From positions 1 through 64,000 of the forward strand of contig DAHUZH010000003.1 of assembly GCA_027306695.1 (NCBI GenBank): 64,000 nucleotides of DNA, read 5' to 3'. Source of the stretch: Acidobacteriaceae bacterium. Lineage in GTDB: Bacteria > Acidobacteriota > Terriglobia > Terriglobales > Acidobacteriaceae. Below are positions 8,205 to 16,277 of the stretch, one piece after another. The position numbers and the translations under genes were made by a program. The number at the start of each line of letters is the position of its first letter. Within the stretch, counting starts at the first letter, position 1. The notes beneath the pieces are model-generated. The model was given only the letters and a program-made list of their open reading frames with translations, searched no databases and had not been told where the DNA came from.

Positions 8205-8360
8205 CTAGCGCTTGGCTGCTCCACGGGCCAGCTTCTTCAACTTCTGTTTATTGGAGCCGCGCGGTGTGGTGCGCTTCGGTTTTGCAGCGGCCTTTTTGCG
8301 CGCCGCACGCTTCAATTTTTTGCGTTCCGCTGTATCTGTGATTGCTTTTGTATTTGCCAT
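8205..8360 (-). CDS. Very basic small protein (51 aa), possibly nucleic-acid binding
   Basis: The protein begins MANTKAITDTAERKKLKRAA and 20 of its 51 residues are Lys or Arg. Blocks of Ala-Lys-Pro recall histone H1-like tails and short basic ribosome- or DNA-associated proteins. The ORF starts with ATG at 8360, preceded by an AGAGAGA purine tract, and stops at TAG 8205. It lies between the permease and repeat R2 / pcrA, all on the same strand. The function is not known; binding to DNA or RNA is inferred only from charge. Confidence 0.6.
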   Translation of the reverse strand: MANTKAITDTAERKKLKRAARKKAAAKPKRTTPRGSNKQKLKKLARGAAKR

Positions 8361-8394
8361 AATTTTCTACAATCTCTCTCTTGTAATTCCAAGT

Positions 8395-8482
8395 GTGTGA
8401 ATCTTTAATTCGTTACACAAATTTGTCATCCCGACCGGACCCTGAGCGCAGTCGAAGGGGAAGTGGAGGGGCCTGCGTTTCA
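8395..8482 (+). repeat. Dispersed intergenic repeat R2, copy 1
   Basis: The core TTTGTCATCCCGACCG is followed by a variable centre and AGTGGAGGGGCCTGCGTTTC; the left flank is TGTGAATCTTTAATTCGTTACAC. Copies recur at 17134-17205, 51717-51755 and 60927-61010. The right end of this copy overlaps the pcrA stop codon. Confidence 0.75.
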
Positions 8483-11149
8483 GACGCGCTCCAGTTGTGC
8501 AAATTTCTCCACCAGCTTTTTTATGCCGAACCGATGAAATTGTACCGTAATCTTTGCATCTTCCCCGTCTCCTTCGCGTTTGAAGACAACGCCTTCTCCA
8601 TATTTGGGGTGTCGCACGCGCTGTCCGCTGCGAAATCCAGTCTTACCCTTCGGTTCGGGGACCGGCATTTTAGGCCGGGCAATCTTCTGCCCGCGCGCAC
8701 CGAAAAATTGCGCAATGTTGTCGATCGAGCCGCTGCCTGCGACGCTGCCAGCGCGCGTTCGAGACGCTGGGGTATTGGACGTAGCCGGAGAACTTTGATC
8801 TTCGTCTTCGTAGCTCCAATGCTGGTCGCTGTCGTCATTGCGTGCGATGCGATGGCTGTTCGAACGGGTCGATTGTGCCGCGTAACCGCCCCAGGTGTTC
8901 GCCGGGACCGGCGCGCTCAGGTCGTCGATCAGGTGCGCGGGAATTTCGGCGAGAAAGCGCGACGGCGTCGAGTGCTCCGGCGCGTCGTTGCCGTAGCGCC
9001 GCCGGAAGCGCGCGCGTGTGACCAGCAGCGCGTCCATGGCGCGGGTGATGCCGACATAACAAAGCCTGCGTTCCTCTTCGAGACCGTCGCCGTCGTTGAT
9101 GGTGCGCGAATGCGGGAAGAGTCCTTCTTCCATGCCCGCCAGAAAGACCAGCGGAAACTCCAACCCCTTGGCGGCGTGCAGCGTCATCAGCGTTACGCGG
9201 GATTCGGGATCGTACTTGTCGGTATCGCTGACCAGCGCGGCATGGTCGAGGAACTCTGACAGCGTTTCGCCGCGCTCATGCGCATCCTGCGCTGCATTGG
9301 CGAGTTCCCGCAGGTTTTCAATGCGCGACTGCGACTCCGGCGTGGCTTCGTCCTCCAGCACTCGAATATATCCGCTGCGATCGATCAGGAATTTGATGAG
9401 TTCCGGCAGCGTCGCCGCATCTCCGGGCTTGCGAAAGGTATGCTCTTCGCTGCCTTCCGAGGTTTCCACGGAAGATTTTTTTGCAAGCGGAGTAAGTTTT
9501 CTGGTGCTCTCAGCCGTGGCTGCAAATGGGGAGAACTCGGCTGGATCGAACGATGCGGCGAGGTTGTCGCTGCTGTCCTCATCCTCCGATGTTCCAAAGT
9601 CGAAGCTGGTGTCCGTATCGTAGTTCGCTGCCGGAATACCTTCGACGCCCGCAACGTCCTCACCGGAGGCGGCAAGGTCCGCGCTGAGTTTCTCCGCGAA
9701 GCCCGGCGCCAGCATGGCGCGCGCGTCTTCGATCATGCGGCGAAATCCTTCGAGCGATGCGACGGTGCGCGCCGACACCAGCCGCTGCGCAATCACCTGT
9801 TGCATGGCGGCCCAGGTGCTTGTGCCGGTTTCGAGCGCCAATCGCTCCATGGTCTCAACGGTCGTCTTGCCGATGCCGCGCGGCGGAGTATTGATGGAAC
9901 GCTGCAATGCAATGGAGTCGTCTGGATTCAGCACCAGCTTCAGATAGCTGAGCATGTCTTTGATTTCCGCGCGGTCATAGAAAGAAAATCCGCCCACCAT
10001 CGTATATGGAATGCCATAACGGCGCAGCGCTTCTTCCACCAGTCGCGACTGCGAGTTGGTGCGATACAACACAGCAATGCGCGGCAGGTCGGCATCGTTG
10101 GCCGTCTGGCGTATATATTTCTGGATGTAGTCGGCGACGAACAGCGCCTCGCCTTCGCCGTCCAGCGCTTCATAGTAGCCAATTCGCGCGCCGCCATCGC
10201 GCGAGGTCCACAGCGTTTTTCCCTTGCGTCGAATGTTGTTCGACACCACCGCGCCTGCCGCTTCCAGAATCACCTGCGTGGAGCGGTAGTTCTGTTCCAG
10301 TCGAATGATCTTCGTCTGCGGAAAATCTTTTTCAAACTCCAGAATGTTGCGGATGTCCGCGCCGCGCCAGGAATAGATGCTCTGGTCCTCATCGCCGACG
10401 ACGCAGATATTTTTTTCTTCTCCGGCCAGCATCTTCATCAGTTCATATTGCGGACGGTTGGTGTCCTGATATTCGTCGATCAAAATATAGCGAAAGCGGC
10501 GGTTGTAATAATTGCGCACTTCGGGAACGGCGCGCAGCAGGCGCACTGCTTCCAGCAGCAGATCGTCGAAGTCGAGCGCATTCGCGCGCTCCAGCTCCTT
10601 GGTGTAAATGTCGTAGAGATGGGCAATGCGCTCCGTTTTCGGATCCGGGGATTGCAGGTAGATTTCCTGCGGCTCCAGCATATGGTTCTTGGCCCAGGAG
10701 ATGCGCGAAAGCACGATGCGCGGCGTCATTTGCTTATCGTCCAGGCCAAGCCGGCGCATGGCCTGCTTGATGAGCGCCTGCTGTTCCGTTTCGTCGTAGA
10801 TGACAAAATCTTTTGTGCGCCCGCGTCCACCAGTGCGCAGTGCTTCAATATCGCGGCGTAGCACGCGCACGCAAAAGGAGTGGAAGGTCGCGAGCAACGG
10901 CCGCGCCAGGCTGCGGCGATCCATCAGCCGTTCGACGCGCTCGGACATTTCCGCAGCGGCTTTATTGGTAAAGGTGACGGCCAGGATGGCGTCGGCGGGG
11001 ACGCCGCGCTCTTCAATTAAATAGGCGATGCGATGCGTGATGACGCGCGTTTTTCCTGAACCGGCGCCAGCCAGGATCAGCAGCGGGCCGTCGACATTTT
11101 CAATCGCAGCGCGCTGCTGCGGGTTCATATTTTCAAACAATCGGGACAC
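8480..11149 (-). CDS. pcrA: ATP-dependent DNA helicase PcrA/UvrD
   Basis: This superfamily 1A 3'-5' helicase acts in repair and in replication-fork or transcription-conflict resolution. It has the Walker A motif GAGSGKT near residue 28, DEYQDTNRPQ near 226, GDEDQSIYSWRGADI, LEQNYRST, LMTLHAAKGLEFPLVFLAGM and the RRLCYVGITRA motif VI. The last 50 residues (RSGQRVRHPKYGEGVV...) are the PcrA-type Tudor-like C-terminal domain that contacts RNA polymerase in known PcrA. A Ser/Glu-rich insert lies before motif V. The chosen GTG at 11149 gives the usual short leader VSRLFENMNPQQ and has AGGAG 10 bp upstream; ATG at 11128 is the alternative. The length is 889 residues. Confidence 0.95.
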   Translation of the reverse strand: MSRLFENMNPQQRAAIENVDGPLLILAGAGSGKTRVITHRIAYLIEERGVPADAILAVTFTNKAAAEMSERVERLMDRRSLARPLLATFHSFCVRVLRRDIEALRTGGRGRTKDFVIYDETEQQALIKQAMRRLGLDDKQMTPRIVLSRISWAKNHMLEPQEIYLQSPDPKTERIAHLYDIYTKELERANALDFDDLLLEAVRLLRAVPEVRNYYNRRFRYILIDEYQDTNRPQYELMKMLAGEEKNICVVGDEDQSIYSWRGADIRNILEFEKDFPQTKIIRLEQNYRSTQVILEAAGAVVSNNIRRKGKTLWTSRDGGARIGYYEALDGEGEALFVADYIQKYIRQTANDADLPRIAVLYRTNSQSRLVEEALRRYGIPYTMVGGFSFYDRAEIKDMLSYLKLVLNPDDSIALQRSINTPPRGIGKTTVETMERLALETGTSTWAAMQQVIAQRLVSARTVASLEGFRRMIEDARAMLAPGFAEKLSADLAASGEDVAGVEGIPAANYDTDTSFDFGTSEDEDSSDNLAASFDPAEFSPFAATAESTRKLTPLAKKSSVETSEGSEEHTFRKPGDAATLPELIKFLIDRSGYIRVLEDEATPESQSRIENLRELANAAQDAHERGETLSEFLDHAALVSDTDKYDPESRVTLMTLHAAKGLEFPLVFLAGMEEGLFPHSRTINDGDGLEEERRLCYVGITRAMDALLVTRARFRRRYGNDAPEHSTPSRFLAEIPAHLIDDLSAPVPANTWGGYAAQSTRSNSHRIARNDDSDQHWSYEDEDQSSPATSNTPASRTRAGSVAGSGSIDNIAQFFGARGQKIARPKMPVPEPKGKTGFRSGQRVRHPKYGEGVVFKREGDGEDAKITVQFHRFGIKKLVEKFAQLERV

Positions 11150-11277
11150 GAACGGGAAGACTCCTGCGGTTGCGGCGAGTTGCAGCGATGCGTCCGTGCA
11201 TCCTCTGACTAACTCACGGGAACACTTCAGTGTATCGTGCCGCCTGGGCAACAATTTGCGCGCTATCCTTGTGGAAG

Positions 11278-11838
11278 ATGAGCACAACAACGCCGAAACA
11301 AAAGACAATCTGCGTTTATTGCGGTTCTGCCGATGGAGCGCGCCCGGAATATCGCGCGGCGGCGCAGGAGTTGGGCAGCGGCATGGCTGCGGCTGGTTTC
11401 CGGCTGGTCTATGGCGGCGCACATGTTGGATTGATGGGCGCAGTCGCCGACGCCGTACTTGCCGCCGGAGGGCAAGCCATCGGCATCATTCCGCAGCACC
11501 TGGTGGACAGGGAAGTAGCGCATCGCGGCCTGACGGAATTGCATATCGTCGCCGATATGCATCAGCGCAAACGCAAAATGGCGGAGATGGCCGACGCATT
11601 TATCGCGCTGCCCGGCGGCTACGGCACATTGGATGAGTTGTGCGAGGTGCTGGGCTGGACGCAGCTCGGCCTGCATCGAAAGCCGATTGTTCTGCTCGAT
11701 ATCGCGGACTACTGGCAGCCATTGTTCGCGATGCTCGACCGCGCCGTGCAGGAAGGATTTTTGAAACTGGAAAATCGCGAGTTCGCCACGCGGGCGGCAA
11801 GCGTAGCGGAAGTCTTTACAATTTTGCAGCAGACCTAG
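11278..11838 (+). CDS. LOG-family protein (TIGR00730-type Rossmann fold)
   Basis: The 186-residue protein belongs to the LYSINE DECARBOXYLASE-like/LOG family. Members hydrolyse nucleoside 5'-monophosphates (cytokinin ribotides in characterised cases) to base and ribose phosphate. It has the N-terminal VYCGSADG, a VYGGAHVGLMG nucleotide loop and the signature PGGYGTLDELCE. The ATG at 11278 starts MSTTTPKQKTICVYCGS; an earlier in-frame start would add 16 residues. It is divergent from pcrA, and its 3' end overlaps that of the DUF971 gene on the other strand by 23 bp. The natural substrate is unknown. Confidence 0.88.
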   Translation: MSTTTPKQKTICVYCGSADGARPEYRAAAQELGSGMAAAGFRLVYGGAHVGLMGAVADAVLAAGGQAIGIIPQHLVDREVAHRGLTELHIVADMHQRKRKMAEMADAFIALPGGYGTLDELCEVLGWTQLGLHRKPIVLLDIADYWQPLFAMLDRAVQEGFLKLENREFATRAASVAEVFTILQQT

Positions 11839-12268
11839 CGGCTTCGGCCTTGCATGCTTCGCATTGGCATATCGACCGCAGATAATGCCAGGAATAAATG
11901 CCGCTGGTGTGGCCGTCATTCCAGTCGAAGCTGATGGCGTAGCGTCCAACCGGACGCACTTCTCTGGGGCGCACCGCCGCCTTGAACATCGGCAGCAGCG
12001 TGGCGGGCTGCGGTTTCGGCTGGCCCGGTTCGCGCCCCTCAACCTCGCGCTCTTCCACGCAGGTCGCGCACGGGCACGCATCGCGCAGCCAGGCAAAGCT
12101 CCAGTGGCTAGCGTGGCCATCTTTCCAGTCGATCTCCACTCCCGTGCCCTCGGTCTTATTCACGCGCACACGCAGGGGAGTGATGGCCTCGCGCGGCAGT
12201 TCGCGTTCGTCTGCCGTGGCCTTACGCGCAGCGTCTTCGGATACAAAGCGGATGCCTTCGTGGCTCAT
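11816..12268 (-). CDS. DUF971 protein with two Cys clusters
   Basis: This 150-residue DUF971 protein is related to the N-terminal domain of gamma-butyrobetaine hydroxylases. Two similar halves are visible: EIDWKDGHASHW followed by RDACPCATC, and SFDWNDGHTSGIYSWHYLR followed by CQCEAC. The paired CxCxxC clusters suggest zinc or iron-sulfur binding. Its start overlaps the stop of the SemiSWEET gene (ATGA), so it is the last gene of a coupled three-gene operon. The C-terminus converges on the LOG gene with a 23-bp overlap. The function is unknown; homologues are often encoded near Fe-S or cofactor genes. Confidence 0.85.
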   Translation of the reverse strand: MSHEGIRFVSEDAARKATADERELPREAITPLRVRVNKTEGTGVEIDWKDGHASHWSFAWLRDACPCATCVEEREVEGREPGQPKPQPATLLPMFKAAVRPREVRPVGRYAISFDWNDGHTSGIYSWHYLRSICQCEACKAEAARSAAKL

Positions 12269-12588
12269 GTTCTTTTTCTACACCGATCTGTGCCAGTCTG
12301 CTGGATGTGGTCGTACCGCACCTTCAATACCAAAATGGCCACCGACAAGACTAGCGTAACGGCATTGGCTGCTTCGACGGGACGCGCGTGGATCTGCACG
12401 CCATAAACGAACCACAGCAGCACGCCGATAGCGAACAGAAAAAACATGCCGAGCGAGATGTCGCTTGCACTCTTGCGTTGCCATACACGCACCAGTTGCG
12501 GCACCAGAGAGACGGTGGTGCAGACGGCTGCGACCGAACCCAACAACTCCGTCGATTGAGAAGAAAGAATCAAAACTGTAGTGATCAA
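12265..12588 (-). CDS. SemiSWEET-type sugar transporter subunit
   Basis: The 107-residue protein has three hydrophobic segments and the PQ motif SLVPQLVRVW. It carries the SDISLGMF and VYG features of bacterial SemiSWEETs, which form dimers that pass small sugars across the inner membrane. Both ends overlap neighbours by ATGA (TSUP stop/SWEET start and SWEET stop/DUF971 start), showing translational coupling. The C-terminal tail is basic (HIQQTGTDRCRKRT). The substrate cannot be told from the sequence. Confidence 0.85.
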   Translation of the reverse strand: MITTVLILSSQSTELLGSVAAVCTTVSLVPQLVRVWQRKSASDISLGMFFLFAIGVLLWFVYGVQIHARPVEAANAVTLVLSVAILVLKVRYDHIQQTGTDRCRKRT

Positions 12589-13364
12589 TGAAGTTTCCAG
12601 AAGAAATAAGCCGTGACAATGCAGCCCATAACAATAATAAAAAAACGAATGCTTTTGGTTGGGCGCTTGCGCGCACTCCGCGCACTAAAGTAGCCGCCGA
12701 TGCTGGCCGCAATCATCATGAACAGGCCGTAGTGCCAGAGCACTGCGCCGTAGAACACGAACGTGATGGCGGCAACGCTGTTCGACACGCTAGTAATTAT
12801 TGTTTTCAATGCATTCACTTCATGCACGCTGTCGATACCGGCGAAACTCAGGACGCCCATAATCAGCAGACCTGAACCTGCGCCGAAAAAGCCGACATAG
12901 AGGCAGACGACAAAAATGCCAATTGGCAACAGCACGCGAGCCACCGGTCGCAGCCCAGTGGCATGGGCATGCGGCTTTTGAAACAGTCGCTGTTGCAAGG
13001 GTGGTCCGCCCGCGAAGAGAAGTGTTGCCGTAAGCAGCAGCCATGGGACCATGCGGAGAAACAGTTCCTGTCGCGTGGCCATCAGTAGTCGCGCACCCAG
13101 CAGGCCGCCTGCGAGGGCCGCAACCAGCAAAGGCAGTAGCAGGGAACGATAGCGATGCAGTTCCCGCCGATAGGCGGCTGCTGACGTGAACTGTCCTGGT
13201 AGCAGAGCGACGGTATTCGTCGCGTTGGCCTGAACCGGCAGAACGCCCGCTTGCAGAAGCGCAGGAAACGACAGCAGCGATCCGCCGCCCGCAATTGCAT
13301 TTACGCCGCCCGCAAAAAATGCGGCAGCGGCCAGCCATACGGCGCGAAATGTGAGAAGCGGCAT
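12585..13364 (-). CDS. TSUP (TauE/SafE-like) membrane transporter
   Basis: This 259-residue integral membrane protein has about eight hydrophobic helices. It carries the family hallmark near the N-terminus (GGVNAIAGGGSLLSFPALL) and the second-half GFFGAGSGLLIMGVLSFAGID. TSUP proteins move sulfite, sulfonates or other small organic anions. It is the first gene of the coupled operon with SemiSWEET and DUF971, with an ATGA overlap to the next gene. No substrate can be inferred from the neighbours. Confidence 0.88.
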   Translation of the reverse strand: MPLLTFRAVWLAAAAFFAGGVNAIAGGGSLLSFPALLQAGVLPVQANATNTVALLPGQFTSAAAYRRELHRYRSLLLPLLVAALAGGLLGARLLMATRQELFLRMVPWLLLTATLLFAGGPPLQQRLFQKPHAHATGLRPVARVLLPIGIFVVCLYVGFFGAGSGLLIMGVLSFAGIDSVHEVNALKTIITSVSNSVAAITFVFYGAVLWHYGLFMMIAASIGGYFSARSARKRPTKSIRFFIIVMGCIVTAYFFWKLH

Positions 13365-13446
13365 CTACTAAGATTGTAGCCGGTGCTATGAGCGCGAAAT
13401 GCGGCGTAGAGAAGAGTTGAGGAGGAGTTTTTCAGTATCCAGCAAA

Positions 13447-14364
13447 TCAAACGCGCTTTAGCCCACTGGAAGAACTGCGCGGTACGCCCACACTGCTTTG
13501 CATAATTTCAATGAATGCCTGCGCCGCCCGGCTCAACGATTTGTCTTTGCGATAGACCAATACTAGGTCCCGTGCAATGCGCACGTCTTCCAGTTCGACG
13601 ACGCCCAGCAGTCCCGCCGCCAATTCTGCAACTGCATTCGACCGGGCAAGAAAGCCCACTCCGACGCCGGCTGCGGCGAACCGTTTGATCAGTTCATTCG
13701 ATTCCAGTTCCATGGAAATTTCCGGTTTGAGCTGGCGGCGCGAGAATAACTGGTCGATGGCGTCCCGTGTGCGGCCCTGTTTGGGCAGGATCAGCGGAAA
13801 CGCCGCAACCTGCGCCAAAGGCGTGCTGCGCTTTGCGGCGAGCGGATGTCCCACAGGTGTAATCACTACCATCTCATCCTGATGCACCGGCACGACGGTC
13901 AGTCGCGGGTCGTTGATGGGCTGTGCAACCACGCCAAAGTCAACCTCCTGCGCCAGCACGGCCTCAACGGTTCTCGACCGCTCATTGCGCGCGATGGAAA
14001 CAGACACGCGAGGATACTTGCGCTTGAACTGTGCGAACACCTGCGGCAGGATGTAGAGGCAGGAAGCTTCATTCGCGCTGACCACCAGTTCTCCGCGTGG
14101 GGTGCGGGCCACTTCAGCCACAGCGCGGATGATGTTGCGGCGCGCCTGCAAAGATTCTTCCGCATACTGCAAAAAGATTTTGCCGCCGACCGTCAGTGTG
14201 ACGCGACCGCCGGTCCGGTCGAACAGCCGTGCGCCTACATCTTCTTCCAGCGCGCGTATCTGCGCGGAAATGGCTGGTTGCGTACGAAACAGTTTTTCCG
14301 CTGCCCGGGAAAAACTGGCGTTGCGGGCCACTTCGACAAACGCTTTGAGTTGTTCAAAGTCCAT
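13447..14364 (-). CDS. LysR-family transcriptional regulator
   Basis: The 305-residue protein has an N-terminal winged helix-turn-helix (FVEVARNASFSRAAEKLFRTQPAISAQIRALE, residues 10-42) and a periplasmic-binding-protein-like effector domain from about residue 90. The C-terminal Ser-rich tail ends SSSSGLKRV. It is divergent from the glutamine synthetase homologue with 194 bp between them. That region contains a perfect T-N11-A palindrome 42 bp before this gene. Autoregulation and control of the neighbouring glutamine synthetase are plausible inferences. The effector is unknown; the Cbl/CysB/CynR branches are the nearest in feel. Confidence 0.92.
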   Translation of the reverse strand: MDFEQLKAFVEVARNASFSRAAEKLFRTQPAISAQIRALEEDVGARLFDRTGGRVTLTVGGKIFLQYAEESLQARRNIIRAVAEVARTPRGELVVSANEASCLYILPQVFAQFKRKYPRVSVSIARNERSRTVEAVLAQEVDFGVVAQPINDPRLTVVPVHQDEMVVITPVGHPLAAKRSTPLAQVAAFPLILPKQGRTRDAIDQLFSRRQLKPEISMELESNELIKRFAAAGVGVGFLARSNAVAELAAGLLGVVELEDVRIARDLVLVYRKDKSLSRAAQAFIEIMQSSVGVPRSSSSGLKRV

Positions 14365-14405
14365 AGGGGTGTCGGCTGCAATCGAAGAACAGCATAAAAA
14401 AAAGC

Positions 14406-14418
14406 TATTCGTAGAATA
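14406..14418. promoter_or_regulatory. Candidate LysR-type operator (T-N11-A palindrome)
   Basis: TATTCGTAGAATA is a perfect palindrome around GTA with the T-N11-A form of LysR-family boxes. It lies 42 bp upstream of the lysR ATG and 140 bp upstream of glnA. A weaker CTATCGTAG follows 9 bp further on. This is assigned by pattern only. Confidence 0.45.
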
Positions 14419-14558
14419 AAGGAAATCTATCGTAGTTTACGCGGCGCGCTGCATCACGTAAGGTGAGAAAAAGCGCTCTGTTCGACAAACAGCCACATTT
14501 CACCTGAAATAGGCCATCTTTGCGGATGGGCGCAGTTCTCATTTTATGAAGGAGATTC

Positions 14559-15989
14559 ATGTCCAACGAACTTCGCGATTTCCTGGCGCTCTCATACGAT
14601 GAACTGGAGCAGTTGAACCTACAGGCCAAAGAGCAACGGAAGAACCGCGTTGCTCCACATACGATTCAGGAAGAACGGTTGAAATATCTGACGGATGAAA
14701 AACGCATCAAGGCGGTCACTGTCCTGTTCAGCGATCTGGAAGGTCGCCTGCACATGCTCGACTACGACAAGAAATTTCTTGTAAAGAGCTGGGACAATCT
14801 CACCTTCGACGGCTCTTCCATTCGCGGGTTTACCGCCCAGCGGGAAAGCGATCTGCGGCTCGGCATCGATTGGAGCGCCTTCTATTGGGCGCCCGCAGAC
14901 TTCTTTGGCGGCGGTAAAGTGCTGGTATTCGGAGAAGTCATCGACAAGAACGGAAAACTGTATTCCGCGGACATCCGCGCAGTGCTGAAGCAGTTTGCCC
15001 AGGAGCAGTACGACCAGGAAGGCTACACGCTCAACGCCGCGAATGAGATCGAAGGATTTCTTTTTCAGGGGACGGACGCCGAACAGCAGTATCACGAGAC
15101 GGGAAAATTCGAGTATGTGAATACGGGCGGATATTACCACTCTCTGCCCGGCGATCCGCTACGGACGTTCATCGATACAACGGCGGAAGTGCAGCGCGCC
15201 ATGGGTTTTGAAAATGAAAAGGACCATCCCGAGGTCGCGCCCTCGCAGTTTGAGATCAACTACAGTTATGGCGAAGTGGTTGCAGCCGCCGACCAGATTC
15301 AGCTCTATAAACTGGTCTGCCGGCAGGTGGCCACCAAGATGGGCCTGACAGCGTCTTTTCTGCCGAAACCGGTAGTGGGCGTCAATGGCAGCGGCATGCA
15401 CACCAATATCTCCGTCAGCAAGAAGGGCAAAAACATGTTCTGGGACCCCAAGGGCGAAGAAAAACTCAGCAAGTTTGCCTGGTCGTTCAGCGATCGCATT
15501 CTGACTCATGGCAACGATCTCTGTTTGCTGCTGAATGCCAGCGTGAATGCGTATCGCCGCCTGGACCCACACTTTGAAGCTCCGAACCAGATCAAGACTT
15601 CTGCAACCGACCGAGGCTCGATGGTGCGCGTGCCGATCGGAAACGAAAAGAGTTCGCGCGTGGAGGTCCGCTCCGTCAGCCCGGATGCCAACCCGTATCT
15701 CGTGCTCTATTCCATCTTTAAGGCGGGCCTGCAAGGCTCGACCGCCAAGATCAAGAACCTTCGTCAGGCGGAACGGTATCTGCCAGACAACATCTACACG
15801 GCGCTCGAAAACTTCCGCGCGTCGGAGTGGACGACGAGTCTGCTGGGTGCGGATGTGAAGGCCCGATATGCGGACTTGAAGCAAGGCTCGGCGGATCGCT
15901 GTCCACGCCTGCTGGGGACCTTTGTCAAAGCGCCCGAGGTGCAATACCACCACGATGTATACAATCAGTTTCTTTGGAACATGTTCTAA
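14559..15989 (+). CDS. glnA: Glutamine synthetase homologue (GSI fold)
   Basis: The 476-residue protein is of the class that makes glutamine from glutamate, ammonia and ATP. It has DGSSIRGF near residue 85, the metal-ligand ANEIEGF near 163, GVNGSGMHTNISVSKKGKNMFWD near 278 and a glutamate-binding segment DRGSMVRVPIG near 356, where canonical GSI has NRSA-RIP. The adenylylation-type loop NLYDLP seen in enterobacterial GSI is absent, so regulation by AMP-ylation is unlikely. The ATG has an excellent AAGGAGA site 5 bp upstream. The divergences in the substrate region leave open a GS-like (gamma-glutamyl-amine) activity. An intrinsic terminator follows. Confidence 0.88.
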   Translation: MSNELRDFLALSYDELEQLNLQAKEQRKNRVAPHTIQEERLKYLTDEKRIKAVTVLFSDLEGRLHMLDYDKKFLVKSWDNLTFDGSSIRGFTAQRESDLRLGIDWSAFYWAPADFFGGGKVLVFGEVIDKNGKLYSADIRAVLKQFAQEQYDQEGYTLNAANEIEGFLFQGTDAEQQYHETGKFEYVNTGGYYHSLPGDPLRTFIDTTAEVQRAMGFENEKDHPEVAPSQFEINYSYGEVVAAADQIQLYKLVCRQVATKMGLTASFLPKPVVGVNGSGMHTNISVSKKGKNMFWDPKGEEKLSKFAWSFSDRILTHGNDLCLLLNASVNAYRRLDPHFEAPNQIKTSATDRGSMVRVPIGNEKSSRVEVRSVSPDANPYLVLYSIFKAGLQGSTAKIKNLRQAERYLPDNIYTALENFRASEWTTSLLGADVKARYADLKQGSADRCPRLLGTFVKAPEVQYHHDVYNQFLWNMF

Positions 15990-16012
15990 ACTCTGGAACC
16001 GCAATTTCGCAA

Positions 16013-16038
16013 AAAGGCATGGCTTTGGCCATGCCTTT
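16013..16038 (+). terminator. Intrinsic terminator after glnA
   Basis: The stem AAAGGCATGGC / GCCATGCCTTT has loop TTTG and is followed by GTTGTTT. It lies 24 bp after the glnA stop. Confidence 0.85.
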
Positions 16039-16277
16039 GTTGTTTGCCGACAGCGCGGGTGGATTGCACATCCATCATTGGCGAACTGCATCCATAAAAG
16101 CCCTTTGCTGAGGCGCGCTTGAAATAATTCGCAACTTTCACATCTTCTTTGACGTCTTTATATATGCACTTCACAACCTGATGTTTCTACTTCTGCCCCT
16201 CTTTTGTTAGTGGAAGCCTAATACCATCCACTTGGCACAGCTTCCACGTTCTAATTTTAATTACGCAGGATTGCTCT

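Noticed and set aside
9278-10861. 527-codon plus-strand ORF inside pcrA
   Set aside because: It is antisense to conserved helicase motifs, has no recognisable domain, and its composition mirrors the codon bias of the real gene.
15159-16091. 310-codon minus-strand ORF opposite glnA
   Set aside because: It lies antisense to the catalytic motifs of glutamine synthetase, with no family likeness or ribosome site.
16231-16247. TTGGCACAGCTTCCAC upstream of the exported protein gene as a third sigma-54 promoter
   Set aside because: The -24 half fits, but the obligatory GC at -12 with the right spacing is absent.
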